This document shows, piece by piece, positions 35,514 through 47,365 of a stretch of 64,000 nucleotides of DNA. Location: NCBI GenBank assembly GCA_030159075.1, contig BROG01000457.1:372001-436000 (forward strand). Direction: 5' to 3'. Numbering within the stretch: the first letter of the stretch is position 1; the number at the start of each line of letters is the position of its first letter. A program made the translations under genes and the position numbers. The stretch is from Atrina japonica. Its lineage: Eukaryota; Mollusca; Bivalvia; Pterioida; Pinnidae. Below the pieces are notes generated by a model that did not search any database, was not told where the DNA came from, and saw only the letters and a list, made by a program, of their open reading frames with translations.

Positions 35514-35842
35514 TTAAAGGGGTATCAGCTATGTTAACCTAAAAATCATTTCAGCTTTTTTCTAGTTTCACTACCTGTACTTTAATGTAAATAAACTGTA
35601 CACAGGCATAAAAAATCTTATATTCCTATATATTTTGTGAAAAAGAGATCAGGTCCAGTGTGGTATTCATACACAAATAGTAAGGTTTAGTTAATTAGTT
35701 GCAAGTGAAAAGTTTTCACAAAATATATAAGGGGTTTGAAATGTTTATGCCTGTGTATATCTCTTTTCGTTAGTATAGATCAATCTAAGTAGTAAAAACA
35801 GGAAGGAAATAAATTTTAAAAACACAGCTAATACCCCTTTAA
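35514..35842. mobile_element. MITE with terminal inverted repeats and TTAA ends
   Basis: The termini read TTAA-AGGGGTATCAGCTATG and, inverted, TTAA-AGGGGTATTAGCTGTG, with TTAA at 35514-35517 and 35839-35842. Sub-terminal arms also pair: TACACAGGCATAAA...TATATTTTGTGAAAA against TTTTCACAAAATATATA...TTTATGCCTGTGTATA. The whole 330 bp can fold back. TTAA duplication is typical of piggyBac-type transposases, but the terminal bases do not match the usual CCY start, so the superfamily is open. No coding capacity. Confidence 0.85.
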
Positions 35843-35859
35843 ACGAAATTATACAATAT

Positions 35860-36035
35860 AAGGAAACTCACATTAACTGAAGGTTTTAGCTAAGAAAAAC
35901 TAGAGCAAATTGGGGAACTAGATTTAACCCATCAATATGGTTTTGAAGCAGCAATTTGAATCAACTAGAGATAAATAGGCTTAGCTGAGAAAATGTAGAT
36001 TTAACTCATTAATTTCATTTTGGCGTTTCAAATTC
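35860..36035. repeat. rep-Z cluster
   Basis: Contains AAACTCACATTAACTGAAGG, GCTAAGAAAAACTAGAGC, GCTGAGAAAATGTAGATTTAACTCATTAATTTCATTTTGGCG. It sits 20 bp from the MITE end. Confidence 0.65.
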
Positions 36036-36039
36036 ATCT

Positions 36040-36740
36040 ACAAAATAATTATCATCTCTATAATCTGTGATTATAGATATTTCTGTTGATGAATAAGCAA
36101 TTTTTAAATCCACGTAAATGCAATGTTTATGAAAATCGATGATTATAATTATTTCATCGCATATATATATGTTGTGCTTTTATTTCGAAGTAATACTTGT
36201 AACATAGGTTGGACGGGATTACATCTCTTAAATTCCATCAAAAGTTTTAGAAATATTACTTGCAATTTATCATCAGCGTCGACATATTAAAGCTATTGAT
36301 TGCACGAATTTAATTAAACACTCGTTAATGCAGCAGTAAACGAATTCATTGGACTGATTGTTGTATAATGCTACAGATTCAGGGTACAGTGACGCTTGTT
36401 ATGGCATGATTCTAAATATTTGGACATGATGAAATAATTTACAATTCTAACACGGCTTCTAAATATTATTGTCACCCTCTTCTGTGTAGACAAAAGTGTA
36501 ACCAGGGATTTTAGTTTCGTCATTTACAAGCACGAATCTCCAGCTTGTACACTCAATAGCGACATTGAATGATAATTGGATTTTTACACTGCATAATAAC
36601 CGAATACAAGGACCATAAATTGCAATATCGTGAAGATAAATTAATTTTCCCTCAGACTGCATTAGCTTTGTGACCTGCGAATCCCTGTATCCATCATGTA
36701 TTTGTATTTCTCTTTCATATTGAATGGATGCAATTCTTCA
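36040..36740. other. unassigned sequence
   Basis: No feature recognised. Confidence 0.45.
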
Positions 36741-36746
36741 TTTCAG

Positions 36747-36789
36747 ATGGTTTGATCTCGGGGAATCGACCGACGGAACATTGAAACAG
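36747..36789 (+). CDS. candidate 43-bp micro-exon
   Basis: A pyrimidine-rich TTCTTCATTTCAG acceptor and a strong CAG^GTAAGA donor bracket 43 bp of less AT-rich sequence. In one frame it reads WFDLGESTDGTLKQ with no stop. No family is recognised and no neighbouring exon was found, so it may be chance. The CT tract at 36822-36853 lies in the putative intron. Confidence 0.2.
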
Positions 36790-36819
36790 GTAAGATTCTT
36801 TATTATATTACAACTATAT

Positions 36820-36850
<31 letters not shown>

Positions 36851-36859
36851 GGCATTTCA

Positions 36860-37995
36860 GTAGATGTTATACCAGCAATGACAGACTTTATCATACAATC
36901 AGTGAGGAAATTATGCAAGGCTGATTCTTTGTCTAGGGATCCTGAAAAGTTCCTCATCAAATCCTTATAAAAAGTTTACACAATCAAAATTCTAATAATT
37001 CCCATAGCAAAATATATGATGGCATTATAAAAAAAACTAAAACAATTTATTAAATGTATATAATCTGTTTTGTCATCCACTCTGTTCATTCAATTCAAAT
37101 ATATGGTGGAACGAGACGATTGTAAAGAGATTGTTCTGTGACATAAACGTAACTGAATAATTTATAAAAATTATTTTGTGTTTGAAGCATATACAATTTA
37201 GTATTGATTTTCCCAAATGAGGAAAACCTAGCCTTTTCCACCAATTTGACAAGATCCGGTTCAATTCCGAAAGTAAGATGTGGGATTCTTGTAGTGATTT
37301 TTTATATGTGTTCAAGTACCGCAAAGATTGTAGTGAAGTACTGAAATGTGTTTATCAAATTAATTTAACAATTAATCATTTGTTGCTGTGAAACAGGGTG
37401 AATAGAGGTGGCGATTGAGTTTTCAAGTAATGTACAGTGCCTGTTAACTTTTATCATTTTTAAATGTAAATCAGATAAGATAAATATTTGATTATTTGAA
37501 ATGGTGACACAAGGTAAATTGCAATAAGGACTCATTTTACATTTTTTTATTCGTGTACAACATCCGTAAAATTATTAAATCATTACGTGTCTAGATAAAA
37601 ACGCTTATTAAATAATTCATCGTTTGCAGTTATATAACAAAGTAAAATGGAGTTATGACAGTCATGTTTCTACCTAAGTTTCAATTGCTGCCCACTCAAT
37701 TTAAACTTTCGATAATGTTATATTGAATAAACTGTATAACTGAAATTTTTGGCCCTGGTCATTTTCGCCTTTTACGACAGAAAATATATTCACCTCATCT
37801 TAAATTCGCCCTTAATCACCAAAGTCACATGGGTGTCATAAATATTCATGCTTCAATAATTTGGCTGGAAAATTCCGCCTTCATTTTAAATTTGCCCTCT
37901 CATCTCGGGTGAAAATGGCGAGAATTTAATGGGACCGAAAATTCCCAGGTATACATAAAGCCTTCTAAAGTTTGTGTTTTATTTGTTTAAATGTA
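36860..37995. other. unassigned sequence
   Basis: Around 37755-37945 there are scattered TTCGCC and AAATTCGCCCTT motifs of a possible old repeat. Nothing else was recognised. Confidence 0.4.
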
Positions 37996-38000
37996 TAACC

Positions 38001-38206
38001 TTCACCTGTGCCATACACTTCACCTGTGCCATACACTTTACCTGTACCATACACTTTACCTGTGCCATACACTTTACCTGTACTATACACTTCACCTGTA
38101 CCATACACTTCACCTGTGCCATACACTTTACCTGTGCCATACACTTTACCTGTACCATACACTTTACCTGTGCAATTACACTTCACCTGTACCATACACT
38201 TTACCT
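38001..38206. repeat. 18-bp minisatellite, about 11 units
   Basis: The unit CCATACACTTTACCTGTG (with TTCACC and TGTACC variants) is repeated in phase. Since 18 is a multiple of three, frames on both strands stay open, giving a VYGTGK repeat on the minus strand. That is a consequence of unit length and not evidence for a gene. Confidence 0.95.
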
Positions 38207-38399
38207 GGGACTCACAACAATACAGTGAGCGTTACTGTTTGGAATTTCATATGACAGAATTTTCCTGTAGTCCAATGTTTCGTTTATCATTGCTTCTATT
38301 TCTTTGGTGTCTGTTTTCCAGACGCAGTCTGTCTACAATATGACGGAATTCTGTTAACAAGGGTGCTGTATATAATAAATACATATTACCTAAGTTAGA

Positions 38400-38565
38400 A
38401 TTTGAAATAAATGCTAAAATCGATCGTTTCTGTGAATGTGCTTCATCAAATAAGTTGGAATTTAAAATAGATGTAGAGTTCCAAAACAAAAAGTAGTATC
38501 ATATAAGGCCTAAAATAGCCTAAATGTATTCCTAATCCATCTAGGAGAAATCAATTTAAAAAGAT
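38400..38565 (-). mobile_element. rep-Q copy, minus strand, diverged
   Basis: On the minus strand: GGCCTTATATGATACTAC, CTACATCTATTTTAAATTCCAAC, TTGATGAAGCACATTCACAGAAACGATCG. It shares with the copy at 43040 an upstream GATTTCTCCTAGATGGATTAGG-type block, which suggests a rep-Q subfamily. Confidence 0.7.
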
Positions 38566-38569
38566 TCGG

Positions 38570-40590
38570 GGTATTCCGAATGTAAACGGTGCTTTCCGTT
38601 TCTAATATTATTTTACCGAAATACCTGGTACTGGGTTAATGTAAAATTTCGGGGACCCAAACACTCCACCACCAACATCAACTACCCAGTGGTTAGAGTT
38701 TTGCAAAAGAAAATATCAGTAGGTTTGAATTGTATACTTGAAGGCGTCAAACGAGAAATACCAGGGAATTCGACCCAGATCTATGTAGCGCCAATATCTT
38801 GGTTTTTTTGGTCATGATTTTATGACATGTGAAGAGACTTCAGAACTTACCTTTGGTACAATATAATTGATTTCCATAGAAACGTGTCAGGCTTAGCACC
38901 CTTAATTGGTGAGATATCACATTTTAAAAATGCCATATACACGATTTGGTAAAATTCTCACATTTATACTATAGTATGCTAACCTTCTCTCAAACGTTCA
39001 TATTGCGCTGAATAATGTATCAAAATTCGATTTTTAACAAGAATAGAAGTGTTAGGTGCTTAGGGAATATTAGAAATACAATCTGTGAATATCAAAAACA
39101 GGTCAAAATTTAATATTACATTTGGTTAAAAAGGTAAATTTTCTACACAGATCACCATACAAGTGTGCAAAGACCAACATAATAAATATAACACACATAC
39201 ACACACACGCACGAGGGCGCACAGACAGCGACATAACATCGCATGAAACACACATACACAGGCAGGTTGTCATTAAATGTGAAGATAGATAAATAGATAA
39301 ATAAATAAGACAATGGTAAAAAGTATAAGATAAAATATTTTCCTTTGAAAGGCATCATAAATCTTTTTGTTAATTCTGCATTTCTTTGTTACATCCTGTG
39401 TTATTTATCTGTGTTTGAAATAGTCTGGAAAATTATTGAAAGATGGTGCGTGGAAAGTAACATATTCATGAGGATTATTTCGCATCAGTTCTATGCCAAT
39501 GATACATGAAAGCATTTTCACTTCATACATAAGGTCTAAAACGGGACATTACTGAAGTACAAAAATCGACACCACATTTTTAGCTGCCATCATATTTCTT
39601 TATATCCTAAATGTGTTTTGTTCAACCGTTACCGTATGTTAAAGATAATAAATAATAGCTGGTATAATCCCATAACAACTACATTATGGGACTTTATCCA
39701 CATTTGATAATTCTACACACAAACGGAAAACTCCCTCTTCAAAAATAAACATGTATTGTCCAATACACATGACGTGCAAGGACGTAGTAACCTTTTGATT
39801 ATCATACGGATGATTCTATTCGCGTTTCGGTTATAACAAACTTGACGGGAAAATGTTTTATGTCTCACTGGATACTCGTGATTTATAGGACCAATTACTC
39901 TTTCCAGTATATTCGTAATGTTATTATGCTTTATAACTAAATATTTAAACTCGTCCAGATCAAGAAAGGGTTCACGTGATTCCACCCGCTACGTTATATA
40001 GATTTTACTATAATAAGGTTATAAGGTTGTATTGACATATTATAGAGATCTAGGAATTAACAAAATCACTCCATCATCCACCGAAAATGTATATCTGCAC
40101 CAAATATGGTGAGGCTAGGTGATGAATTGAAATAGGTATGACCAGGTTTGAAGCCTTATGTCACAAACAGCAAGTTCTCATAAATTGAATATATAACGAA
40201 GGAGGATAATTCTAGGAATAAAGGTCGTAGGATGCAAATGCTGTACACCCTTTCTAACCTCAGACATGCATCTGTACCATCTATAGTGGACCTCGGTGAA
40301 GAAATTAATTACGATACGATTCACAAAGAATCACATCAAAATGACGAGCGGACGGAATCGGTGTAAAAATTTCCCGACATCCAGCAAAGGACTAAAAGTT
40401 TAGCAAACCGAATTATTCATACAAGAAGGTATACAGATATATCTATATGACTATTTTGCTAGTCTTGCTGTTTAATATTTGTAATGGAGATATATAACGA
40501 TCAATTTTTGTCATGCACTCCAATGACGAATATCATTTATGTTGATTTTTAAAAACCGAAAACAATCTACAATACTAAATAAAAGACCTA
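38570..40590. other. unassigned; short CA-rich and GATA-like runs
   Basis: An ACACACATACACACAC run lies at 39190-39210 and ATAAATAGAT at 39288-39308. CCAGTGGTTAGAG at 38689 resembles a tRNA A box but no B box follows. Confidence 0.45.
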
Positions 40591-40599
40591 CACATTAAT

Positions 40600-40865
40600 A
40601 GCCAGTGGATTCCGTGACCGTGTGCTTAGAGCATCGCCATTTGAACCATGAAGTCTCTCGCTCTCACATTTGGTAAGCGCTGATTCAAGTCCCCATGGAA
40701 TCTAGGCTGACTTTTGTGAGAAAATTTACTTGTAGAAGAATGGTACACTCTTCCGCGTACATTGTTACCGGGTTCTCTCTTTCACCATTCAAAACTGGTC
40801 GCCACAATATAACTGAAAATTTGTTGAGTGTGGCTTAAAAGACTATTCTAAATTCCAATTCAAAT
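40600..40865 (+). mobile_element. SINE-B copy, diverged
   Basis: The head reads TTCCGTGACCGTGTGCTTAGAGCATCGC with a degraded B box (GATTCAAGTCCCC). The body has GTACATTGTTACCGGGTTCTC, CACCATTCAAAACTGG and CGCCACAATATAACTGAAAA, with a tail AATTCCAATTCAAAT. Confidence 0.8.
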
Positions 40866-40995
40866 AACAATTACGAGCATTGGAAAGGGTATATCAGCTG
40901 AATACAAAAACTGACTATGAATGTCATCCTTGAGCACTGCTATCAATTGAAAAAGAATATGCAATTTCCAATAATTAAGCATAGCTACTGACATT

Positions 40996-41238
40996 TTATC
41001 GTTTACTGTACAGCAGTATACCATCTGAAGTACATACACGGTAAGAAAAAGGTAATCGTTTCTTCCACATCCATGCCCTTAAAATCTCGCACGCATCGAT
41101 AATAGCATGACGACATGATATTGTGTGTTGATGTTCATACTTGTGTACGTAATAATGCCCTTCACCTCTAAAATTCACGGATACAGGGCAACGATTACAG
41201 TTGGAGCGTCCCCAAGTTTTTGATAACTTGTCTGACAT
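40996..41238 (-). CDS. candidate exon with zinc-finger-like C..H-x-H pattern
   Basis: An 80-codon frame on the minus strand opens with ATG directly after an in-frame TGA. Residues 14-38 read CNRCPVSVNFRGEGHYYVHK then YEHQH. The C-P-x-x-V ... Y-x-V ... H-x-H layout resembles the DNA-binding zinc finger of FAR1/MULE-type transposases and the N-terminal part of ZSWIM-like proteins. The rest (HAIIDACEILRAWMWKKRLP) is not recognised. The length is compatible with chance, so this is a weak call: it could be a transposase remnant, a host exon or noise. Confidence 0.22.
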   Translation of the reverse strand: MSDKLSKTWGRSNCNRCPVSVNFRGEGHYYVHKYEHQHTISCRHAIIDACEILRAWMWKKRLPFSYRVCTSDGILLYSKR

Positions 41239-41239
41239 T

Positions 41240-42245
41240 CATTTCATATAGCAAATGAGTTTCTGATACAAGTGTACCGGTTTGTTTATATAATGCTAAG
41301 AAGTTCTGTCATCGAATAACAATCAAACTAACCAATAATAGGTCCATGACAAAGCCGAGCTTGACATCAAATCAAATATCGCCTCCATCACGCACTTACT
41401 TTAGTTATATAGATTTACTACATTTAATTGAATGGTTATGTAAATATCATTTCAATTACCAAAGTAAATACTTATTATCTGGGCTTTTGTAAATTGAAGG
41501 TACTGAATAGTTTTCGTCACAATATAACACCATAAAGGCAATTGTCCGTTACAAATTTATACAGGGATACATAAATCTAATTCGTTTTAAAGTGCGCTTG
41601 TGATTGGGGCTAAGCCATAATACAAATTTAGCATGGAGGTAAGCGACTCATCAGTTATGTTTCAATAAATTAGTAATTCATCATCATTGTCTTGATGCTG
41701 CAAATGAACACTTGACTACTTGAATGTGATAGCGGGCGGATTTGTTGACATCAATCATACCTCGCAAAGTCCTTATATAAACCACGTAAGCATCGTTGCC
41801 AGTTTGAAATTATTTCTTTCGGGTTCGGTGTACAGTGATATATTTCAAAAAGTATACTGTAAATTTTCCAATGATTCACCAATAAAAATTGTAATACTTG
41901 TGGGTAATATTCCAAAATTAATAACCATTGACGTCAAATCATTACGCGGCTTCAACAAATGTTTACTTAACTCAGACACCAAACGTAAAAACCTTAATAC
42001 TTAAAGTCCCGGTGAAGTGCAGTTGTTTCACTTTATTTTCGCTGTCGTAAAACACAAACATAGCAGATCAACCACTTAAGAACGATGGTATACATGAAAA
42101 TGTTCTCAAAATGTGACATTTTTGTGAGGGCTTTGCGCAATATGTTGAGGAATTTCGTTTGAAAAATCAACAACAAAACACAATTACCGTTCTACCTCTA
42201 AGCCTTTCAGTGTTACTTTGTGAGAAAAATACTTAATTCCCAAGC
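41240..42245. other. unassigned sequence
   Basis: A 94-codon open frame at 41720-42004 has no recognisable domain and is near the chance limit. Confidence 0.4.
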
Positions 42246-42247
42246 AA

Positions 42248-42429
<182 letters not shown>

Positions 42430-43035
42430 CTCCTGTTTGCCAGATGCTCATGTTAATGTTATATTCTAAACCAAGCACTTGTAGCCTAGGCATATTATCA
42501 GTAGGTCTTGGATTCTCTAAAGTAACATTGTTTGACGATTTAGTGATACATTAGAAATAAATGACCTTAACAATTTATTTTATCTTGGATAAATCAAGAC
42601 TAGATAAATCTACGCTAGCCTATCATTTTCTCGTTCTCAAAACCTCTGAAGTAAGTGAAATGGAATTAATTTGATTTTCTACTTATCAAAGTAAGTTCAA
42701 ATGATTATGATTTATGTGATAAAAAGAAAGATATTCAATCATTTATATAATTTCATATTAAATGCTACAAAATATTCCTTTAAGAACAACATGTGTTTAT
42801 CCATTTGCAATGAAATGCATATATAATTGCAAATTATCACGAGTATATCAGGCAGCAATTGTTAAAAGACAAGGGCTGATAGATATTTGATCATATTTCG
42901 TGTGCTTACAACTTTATTATACGTCGAAGCACATCGATTCAACAATAGATCAAATTGAATAAGTGTATCTTGCTGTTTTACATTCAGATATCACAAATGA
43001 CATGGGTATCGATATCACCAACATGATATAGCTTT
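42430..43035. other. unassigned AT-rich sequence
   Basis: No feature recognised. Confidence 0.5.
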
Positions 43036-43039
43036 TTAA

Positions 43040-43215
43040 GAGAGTCCAAAACAAATACTCTTGACGATTGCATCTCTCAATAAAATGTCATCAGTTGAGC
43101 TCGAATTTAAAGTAAGTGTAGAGTTCGGAATAAAAGTGCGGTATCATACAAGGCCAACAATTAACCCAAATGCATTTCTGAATTCCTCTAAGAGAAACCA
43201 ACGTAAAATGGAGAG
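43040..43215 (-). mobile_element. rep-Q copy, minus strand, diverged
   Basis: On the minus strand: GGCCTTGTATGATACCGCAC, CTACACTTACTTTAAATTCG, AGCTCAACTGATGACATTTT, preceded by TGGTTTCTCTTAGAGGAATTC. It belongs with the copy at 38400. Confidence 0.7.
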
Positions 43216-43262
43216 ATATTGAAAAGTGTATTAACCTATATAAATGAATGTATCCCTGTATT

Positions 43263-43269
43263 ATATATA

Positions 43270-43345
<76 letters not shown>
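43263..43345. repeat. TA dinucleotide tract
   Basis: About 80 bp of (TA)n separating a rep-Q copy from a rep-P copy. Confidence 0.97.
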
Positions 43346-43350
<5 letters not shown>

Positions 43351-43397
43351 CTCGTTTGAAATGAAATGTGTGATAATTTCAGTTTCATTGTTTGCGA

Positions 43398-43628
43398 TAA
43401 CTCTGTTTCACTGGGTGTTGCCTTTTCGCTGACGGTTGTGGAGACGTTCGTTCGTTCCTCACATATTTCATTTGTACTTGACTTTGGACTCACGGCTGGT
43501 GTGACCGGTCGACAGGGAATGCTTACTCCTCCATGGCACCTGATTCCATATCTTGGTTTCCAGAGGTCTGTGTTTGTCCATTTTTGGCGGACTTATATAC
43601 TTTGGTATCTGAGATGTTTTATATTCAG
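43398..43628 (+). mobile_element. rep-P copy, well preserved
   Basis: CTCTGTTTCACTGGGTGTTGCC, TTCGCTGACGGTTGTGGAGAC, GTGTGACCGGTCGACAGGGA, CTCCTCCATGGCACCTGATT and GTTTCCAGAGGTCTGTGTTTG are present. A deletion removes the ATCTATGTCCTGGACATCC block, so GGACTTATA runs straight into CTTTGGTATCTGAGATG. Confidence 0.88.
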
Positions 43629-43639
43629 ATAGCAATTAA

Positions 43640-44780
43640 TAATGATGCGTTGGATTAGAGGCGACCAGCTTATGTCGATATCAAAGCTTATCAATAAAGA
43701 TATTTTGGTTTCATACAGTGTTGTTTCTTTGCTCTGTTTTTCGATGAAATAAGAAACAGATATGAATGAAAGTGTCATGTAATATAAAATGACGAGAAAT
43801 TTGAAAGTGCACCTTTGTCCACTTTTAACAATACAAGGTACGTTTACATAGAGAATAAAAAAATCGTTTTTGATGGTAATTTGCTAATGTTAGGAACTGA
43901 TTTTAAAACAATTACAAAGTGAAATTCCGTATTCCACATTCGTTTTAAATGCTATTTGCTTGTTTTAAAGTGTGTCAAGACAGTACATTGAATAAACCGA
44001 CACAAAAAGTATGTATGGAATATTTACCCGCATATTTTCTTGATTGTTATTAGTTTCGAATGGAGGCAGATGTTCCAAAGATAAAATTAAACGAATTACA
44101 GATTTATTTAGTAGGTAAAAGTTGCACGTTCTTTCCTTAAAGCGGTAATGTCGGATGTGCAAATTTTATACAAATCGATATAACAGTAAAATAGCTTAGA
44201 TTATTAAGTGCATTATATTTATACATAACTAGGGGTGTTTTTCATAGTTCTGATTTTTAAGAGTTGTTCTCCTCCGGGACATTGTCACCTTTTATTTCTT
44301 CATAACGTTCGCAACATCAAAGTTAGATAATTTTATAGTTGTTACATTGCATTTCTCCGCAGGGAACTGACACATGTTTACATGAACAGTTTACTATTGT
44401 TGGGGAAAAGTGTCGAAATTGATCACAAATAATTGTATTGCAAACACTGGGGCGACACAGATCATGTAATAAATGAATTTATCATTGATGAATTCTGATC
44501 GCAGAGAAAACTTGGATGAGGAACAAGACATAACATTTCCAATTATCCCGCTAAATATTCATTTAGTGTGCATACTTCTTTTGGTTTATGATCTATCAAT
44601 ATTGACATAAATAATAATAAAATGGATATAATTAGGGGAAGCAGATAAAAAACAAAAACAAAATTTATATCAATTAAAATAAAATGACCTATATTTCATC
44701 TCAACGTAAGATAGAAGAAAAAGTACACGATTTGCCAAGATTACTGTAAGCTTATCTAGTAAGCTGCGATGTATATATAC
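43640..44780. other. unassigned AT-rich sequence
   Basis: No feature recognised. Confidence 0.5.
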
Positions 44781-44784
44781 TATT

Positions 44785-44935
44785 TAACGACTTCAGTTAT
44801 ATGGTGGCGAGCAGTTTTTAACGGTGGAAGAGAGAAAACGAATAAAATGTACCCGAGAAGATACTACTGGCTTGTCGCAAGTAAACTGCAAGCTTTCTCA
44901 CAAAATCATCTTAGGTTCGACTTTGCATGATGTTT
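44785..44935 (-). mobile_element. SINE-B fragment, minus strand
   Basis: TTCAGTTATATGGTGGCGAG, TTTTTAACGGTGGAAGAGAG, ATGTACCCG, ACTGGCTTGTCGCAAGTAAA and CTTTCTCACAAAATC...AGGTTCGA are the reverse complement of the SINE-B 3' two-thirds. Confidence 0.65.
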
Positions 44936-45189
44936 CATTCCTGTAGATTGGCATTTAAGTTTCAGTGATATTACAGATATCATGAAAAGTTCCTCAGAGG
45001 GGACCAACTTTTGGTGGTCGGAGAATGTACCAGTAGAAATCAAGTTTGAGATGTAGGTATAGTGAAGCAAAGGAATTATTTACACTGAAAAGGGTTTTGG
45101 CAAATTGTAAATTGTGTAAATTGCTTTAATATTCCACACACAATGACGTAAACAATACATGTTTATTTCTGCAATAATTGCACAACATA

Positions 45190-45395
45190 CACTCCTCACG
45201 TATTTAATAGAACTTGACTGTGGACTCACGGCGGGTGTGACCGGTCGACAGGGGATGCTTACTCCTCCATGGCACCTGATCCCACCTCTTGGTTTCCAGG
45301 GGTCCGTGTTTGTCCGTTTTTACCGGATTTATATCTATGTCCTGGACATTCTATTGATTTATACTTTTGTATTTGAGATTTTTTATATTCTCATA
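45190..45395 (+). mobile_element. rep-P 3' two-thirds, well preserved
   Basis: CTCACGTATTTAATAGAACTTGACTGTGGACTC, GTGTGACCGGTCGACAGGGG, CTCCTCCATGGCACCTGATC, TATCTATGTCCTGGACATTC and TTTATACTTTTGTATTTGAG. It is truncated on the 5' side. Confidence 0.88.
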
Positions 45396-45399
45396 AATA

Positions 45400-46205
45400 T
45401 AATCCTTTAGACGGAATTCAACGCATAAAACGGTGTGACCCCGAACTTTGTATTAACTTTATGTCTTTGATATGTTAGAAATGTGATATGTTGATATTAG
45501 ATGTAAAGTATGACATGTGCGTGGTGATAAGTCAGGGTCTACGCCTTACATAATTGTTCTTCTTTTCCAAACTTCCTGGTATGGAAATAGGATGAGATAT
45601 AGTTAGTGTATGGACCTTGTATAATCGCGTAAATACAGTCAAGAATACCCCTGATACATACAAGGAAAATATAAAACTTCCCAGAAAATAGAACAAAGAT
45701 TTAACTTTCTCTATGTTTATATTTATTCTATATAATGAAAATGTGTAATTTCTGAACGGATTGCGAAGAGGCAAATACCTTTCTATAAACTGTCAATGTC
45801 TCTCTGTCTCCATCAACAAATTGATCTAGCTGTTACATAAGGCTGTGTTTTGAAAAAAAACGTTCAGAGGATCACGTTGTAACTTCACAGGGTGCTAGAA
45901 CATGACATAAGTTGATTAAGATTTTTTCCTTGGTTTTCACCTTTGAAATACAATCCAGTCACAACATCTTTATCGGTTTCCTGTTTTTATTACGATGTAT
46001 TGAATTATTAAAATTGGGGAAGTTATCTCATAAATTGGAAAATTTTAGGACCTTGTACTTGATGTTAGATGATTTGTTTGTCCCTTACCAGTGAAACTAG
46101 TGGTAATAGGTTCCGTGTGCGTCCTATCGTCACTCCAGCCATTTAAGGTTTTTGTTCAAGTATTGTAATTGCTTACCAGTAACTGAATAATACTTAATTT
46201 TTAAG
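45400..46205. other. unassigned sequence
   Basis: Nothing recognised immediately 5' of the tandem array; no rep-P 5' half is visible here. Confidence 0.45.
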
Positions 46206-46210
46206 TACTT

Positions 46211-47318
46211 GATTTGTTTGTTCAATATTCACCAGATTTGTGTAATACAGGTCCGCATTTGTCCAATATTCACTAGATTTGTGTAATACAGGTCCGGGTT
46301 TGTTCAATATTCACCAGATTTGTGTAATATAGGTCCGCGTTTGTCCAATAATCACCAAATTTGTGTAATACAGGTCTGCGATTGTCCAATATTCACCAGA
46401 TTTGTGTAATACAGGTCCGCGTTTGTCCAATATTCACCAAATTTGTCTAATACAGGTCCGCGTTTGTCCAATATTCACCAGATTTGTGTAATACAGGTCC
46501 GCGTTTGTCCAATATTCACTAGATTTGTGTAATACAGGTCTGCGTTTGTCCAATATTCATCAAATTTGTGTAATACAGGTTCGCGTTTGTCCAATATTCA
46601 CTAGATTTGTGTAATACAGATCTGCGTTTGTCCAATATTCACCAGATTTGTGTAATACAGGTCTGCGTTTGTCCAGTATTCACCAAATTTGTGTAATACA
46701 GGTCCGCGTTTGTCCAATATTCACCAAATTTGTCTAATACAGGTCCGCGTTTGTCCAATATTCACCAGATTTGTGTAATACAGGTCCGCGTTTGTCCAAT
46801 ATTCACTAGATTTGTGTAATACAGGTCTGCGTTTGTCCAATATTCATCAAATTTGTGTAATACAGGTCCGCGTTTGTCACTAATTTGTATTCACTAGATT
46901 TGTGTAATACAGGTCTGCGTTTGTCCAGTATTCACCAAATTTGTGTAATACAGGTCCGTGTTTGTCCAATATTCACTAGATTTGTGTAATACAGGTCTGC
47001 GTTTGTCCAGTATTCACCAGATTTGTGTAATACAGGTCCGCGTTTGTCCAATATTCACTAGATTTGTGTAATACCGGTCCGCGTTTGTCCAATATTCACT
47101 AGATTTGTGTAATACAGGTCTGCGTTTGTTCAATATTCACCAGATTTGTGTAATATAGGTCCGCGTTTGTCCAATATTCACCAAATTTGTGTAATACAGG
47201 TCTGCGTTTGTCCAATATTTACCAAATTTGTCTAATACAGGTCCGCGTTTGTCCAATATTCACCAGATTTGTGTAATACAGGTCCGCGTTTGTCCAATAT
47301 TCACTAGATTTGTATAAT
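46211..47318 (+). repeat. 41-bp tandem array, 27 units, grown from rep-P
   Basis: The unit is GTCCGCGTTTGTCCAATATT plus CACCAGATTTGTGTAATACAG, repeated about 27 times in phase with few indels (one 47-bp unit near 46870). The unit matches the rep-P segment GTCCGTGTTTGTCCA..TTCACCAGATTTGTAT. The array ends at GACACCCTGAAGTTTAATAC, TTTGGTATCTGTGAT (47320-47360), which is the normal rep-P 3' end in its expected place. Variant units recur in order: units 6-9 match units 13-16, seven units apart, and units 3-4 match 23-24. Longer blocks were therefore duplicated within the array. Confidence 0.95.
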
Positions 47319-47365
47319 AAGACACCCTGAAGTTTAATACTTTGGTATCTGTGATTTTTATACCC
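47319..47365 (+). mobile_element. rep-P 3' terminus after the array
   Basis: GACACCCTGAAGTTTAATAC then TTTGGTATCTGTGATTTTTATA follows the last array unit exactly as it follows the single segment in ordinary rep-P copies (compare 32765-33020). Confidence 0.85.

Noticed and set aside
37965..38343. Overlapping frames encoding VYGTGK or HTLHLCHT repeats
   Set aside because: An 18-bp minisatellite keeps all frames open. No unique flanking coding sequence, signal peptide or start context supports a repeat protein.
43236..43493. Minus-strand frame with poly-(Tyr-Ile) and an N-terminal rep-P part
   Set aside because: It joins a rep-P copy to a TA tract by chance.
46211..47318. CRISPR-like array
   Set aside because: Units are contiguous 41-bp tandem repeats without unique spacers, in eukaryotic DNA, and they match the dispersed element rep-P.
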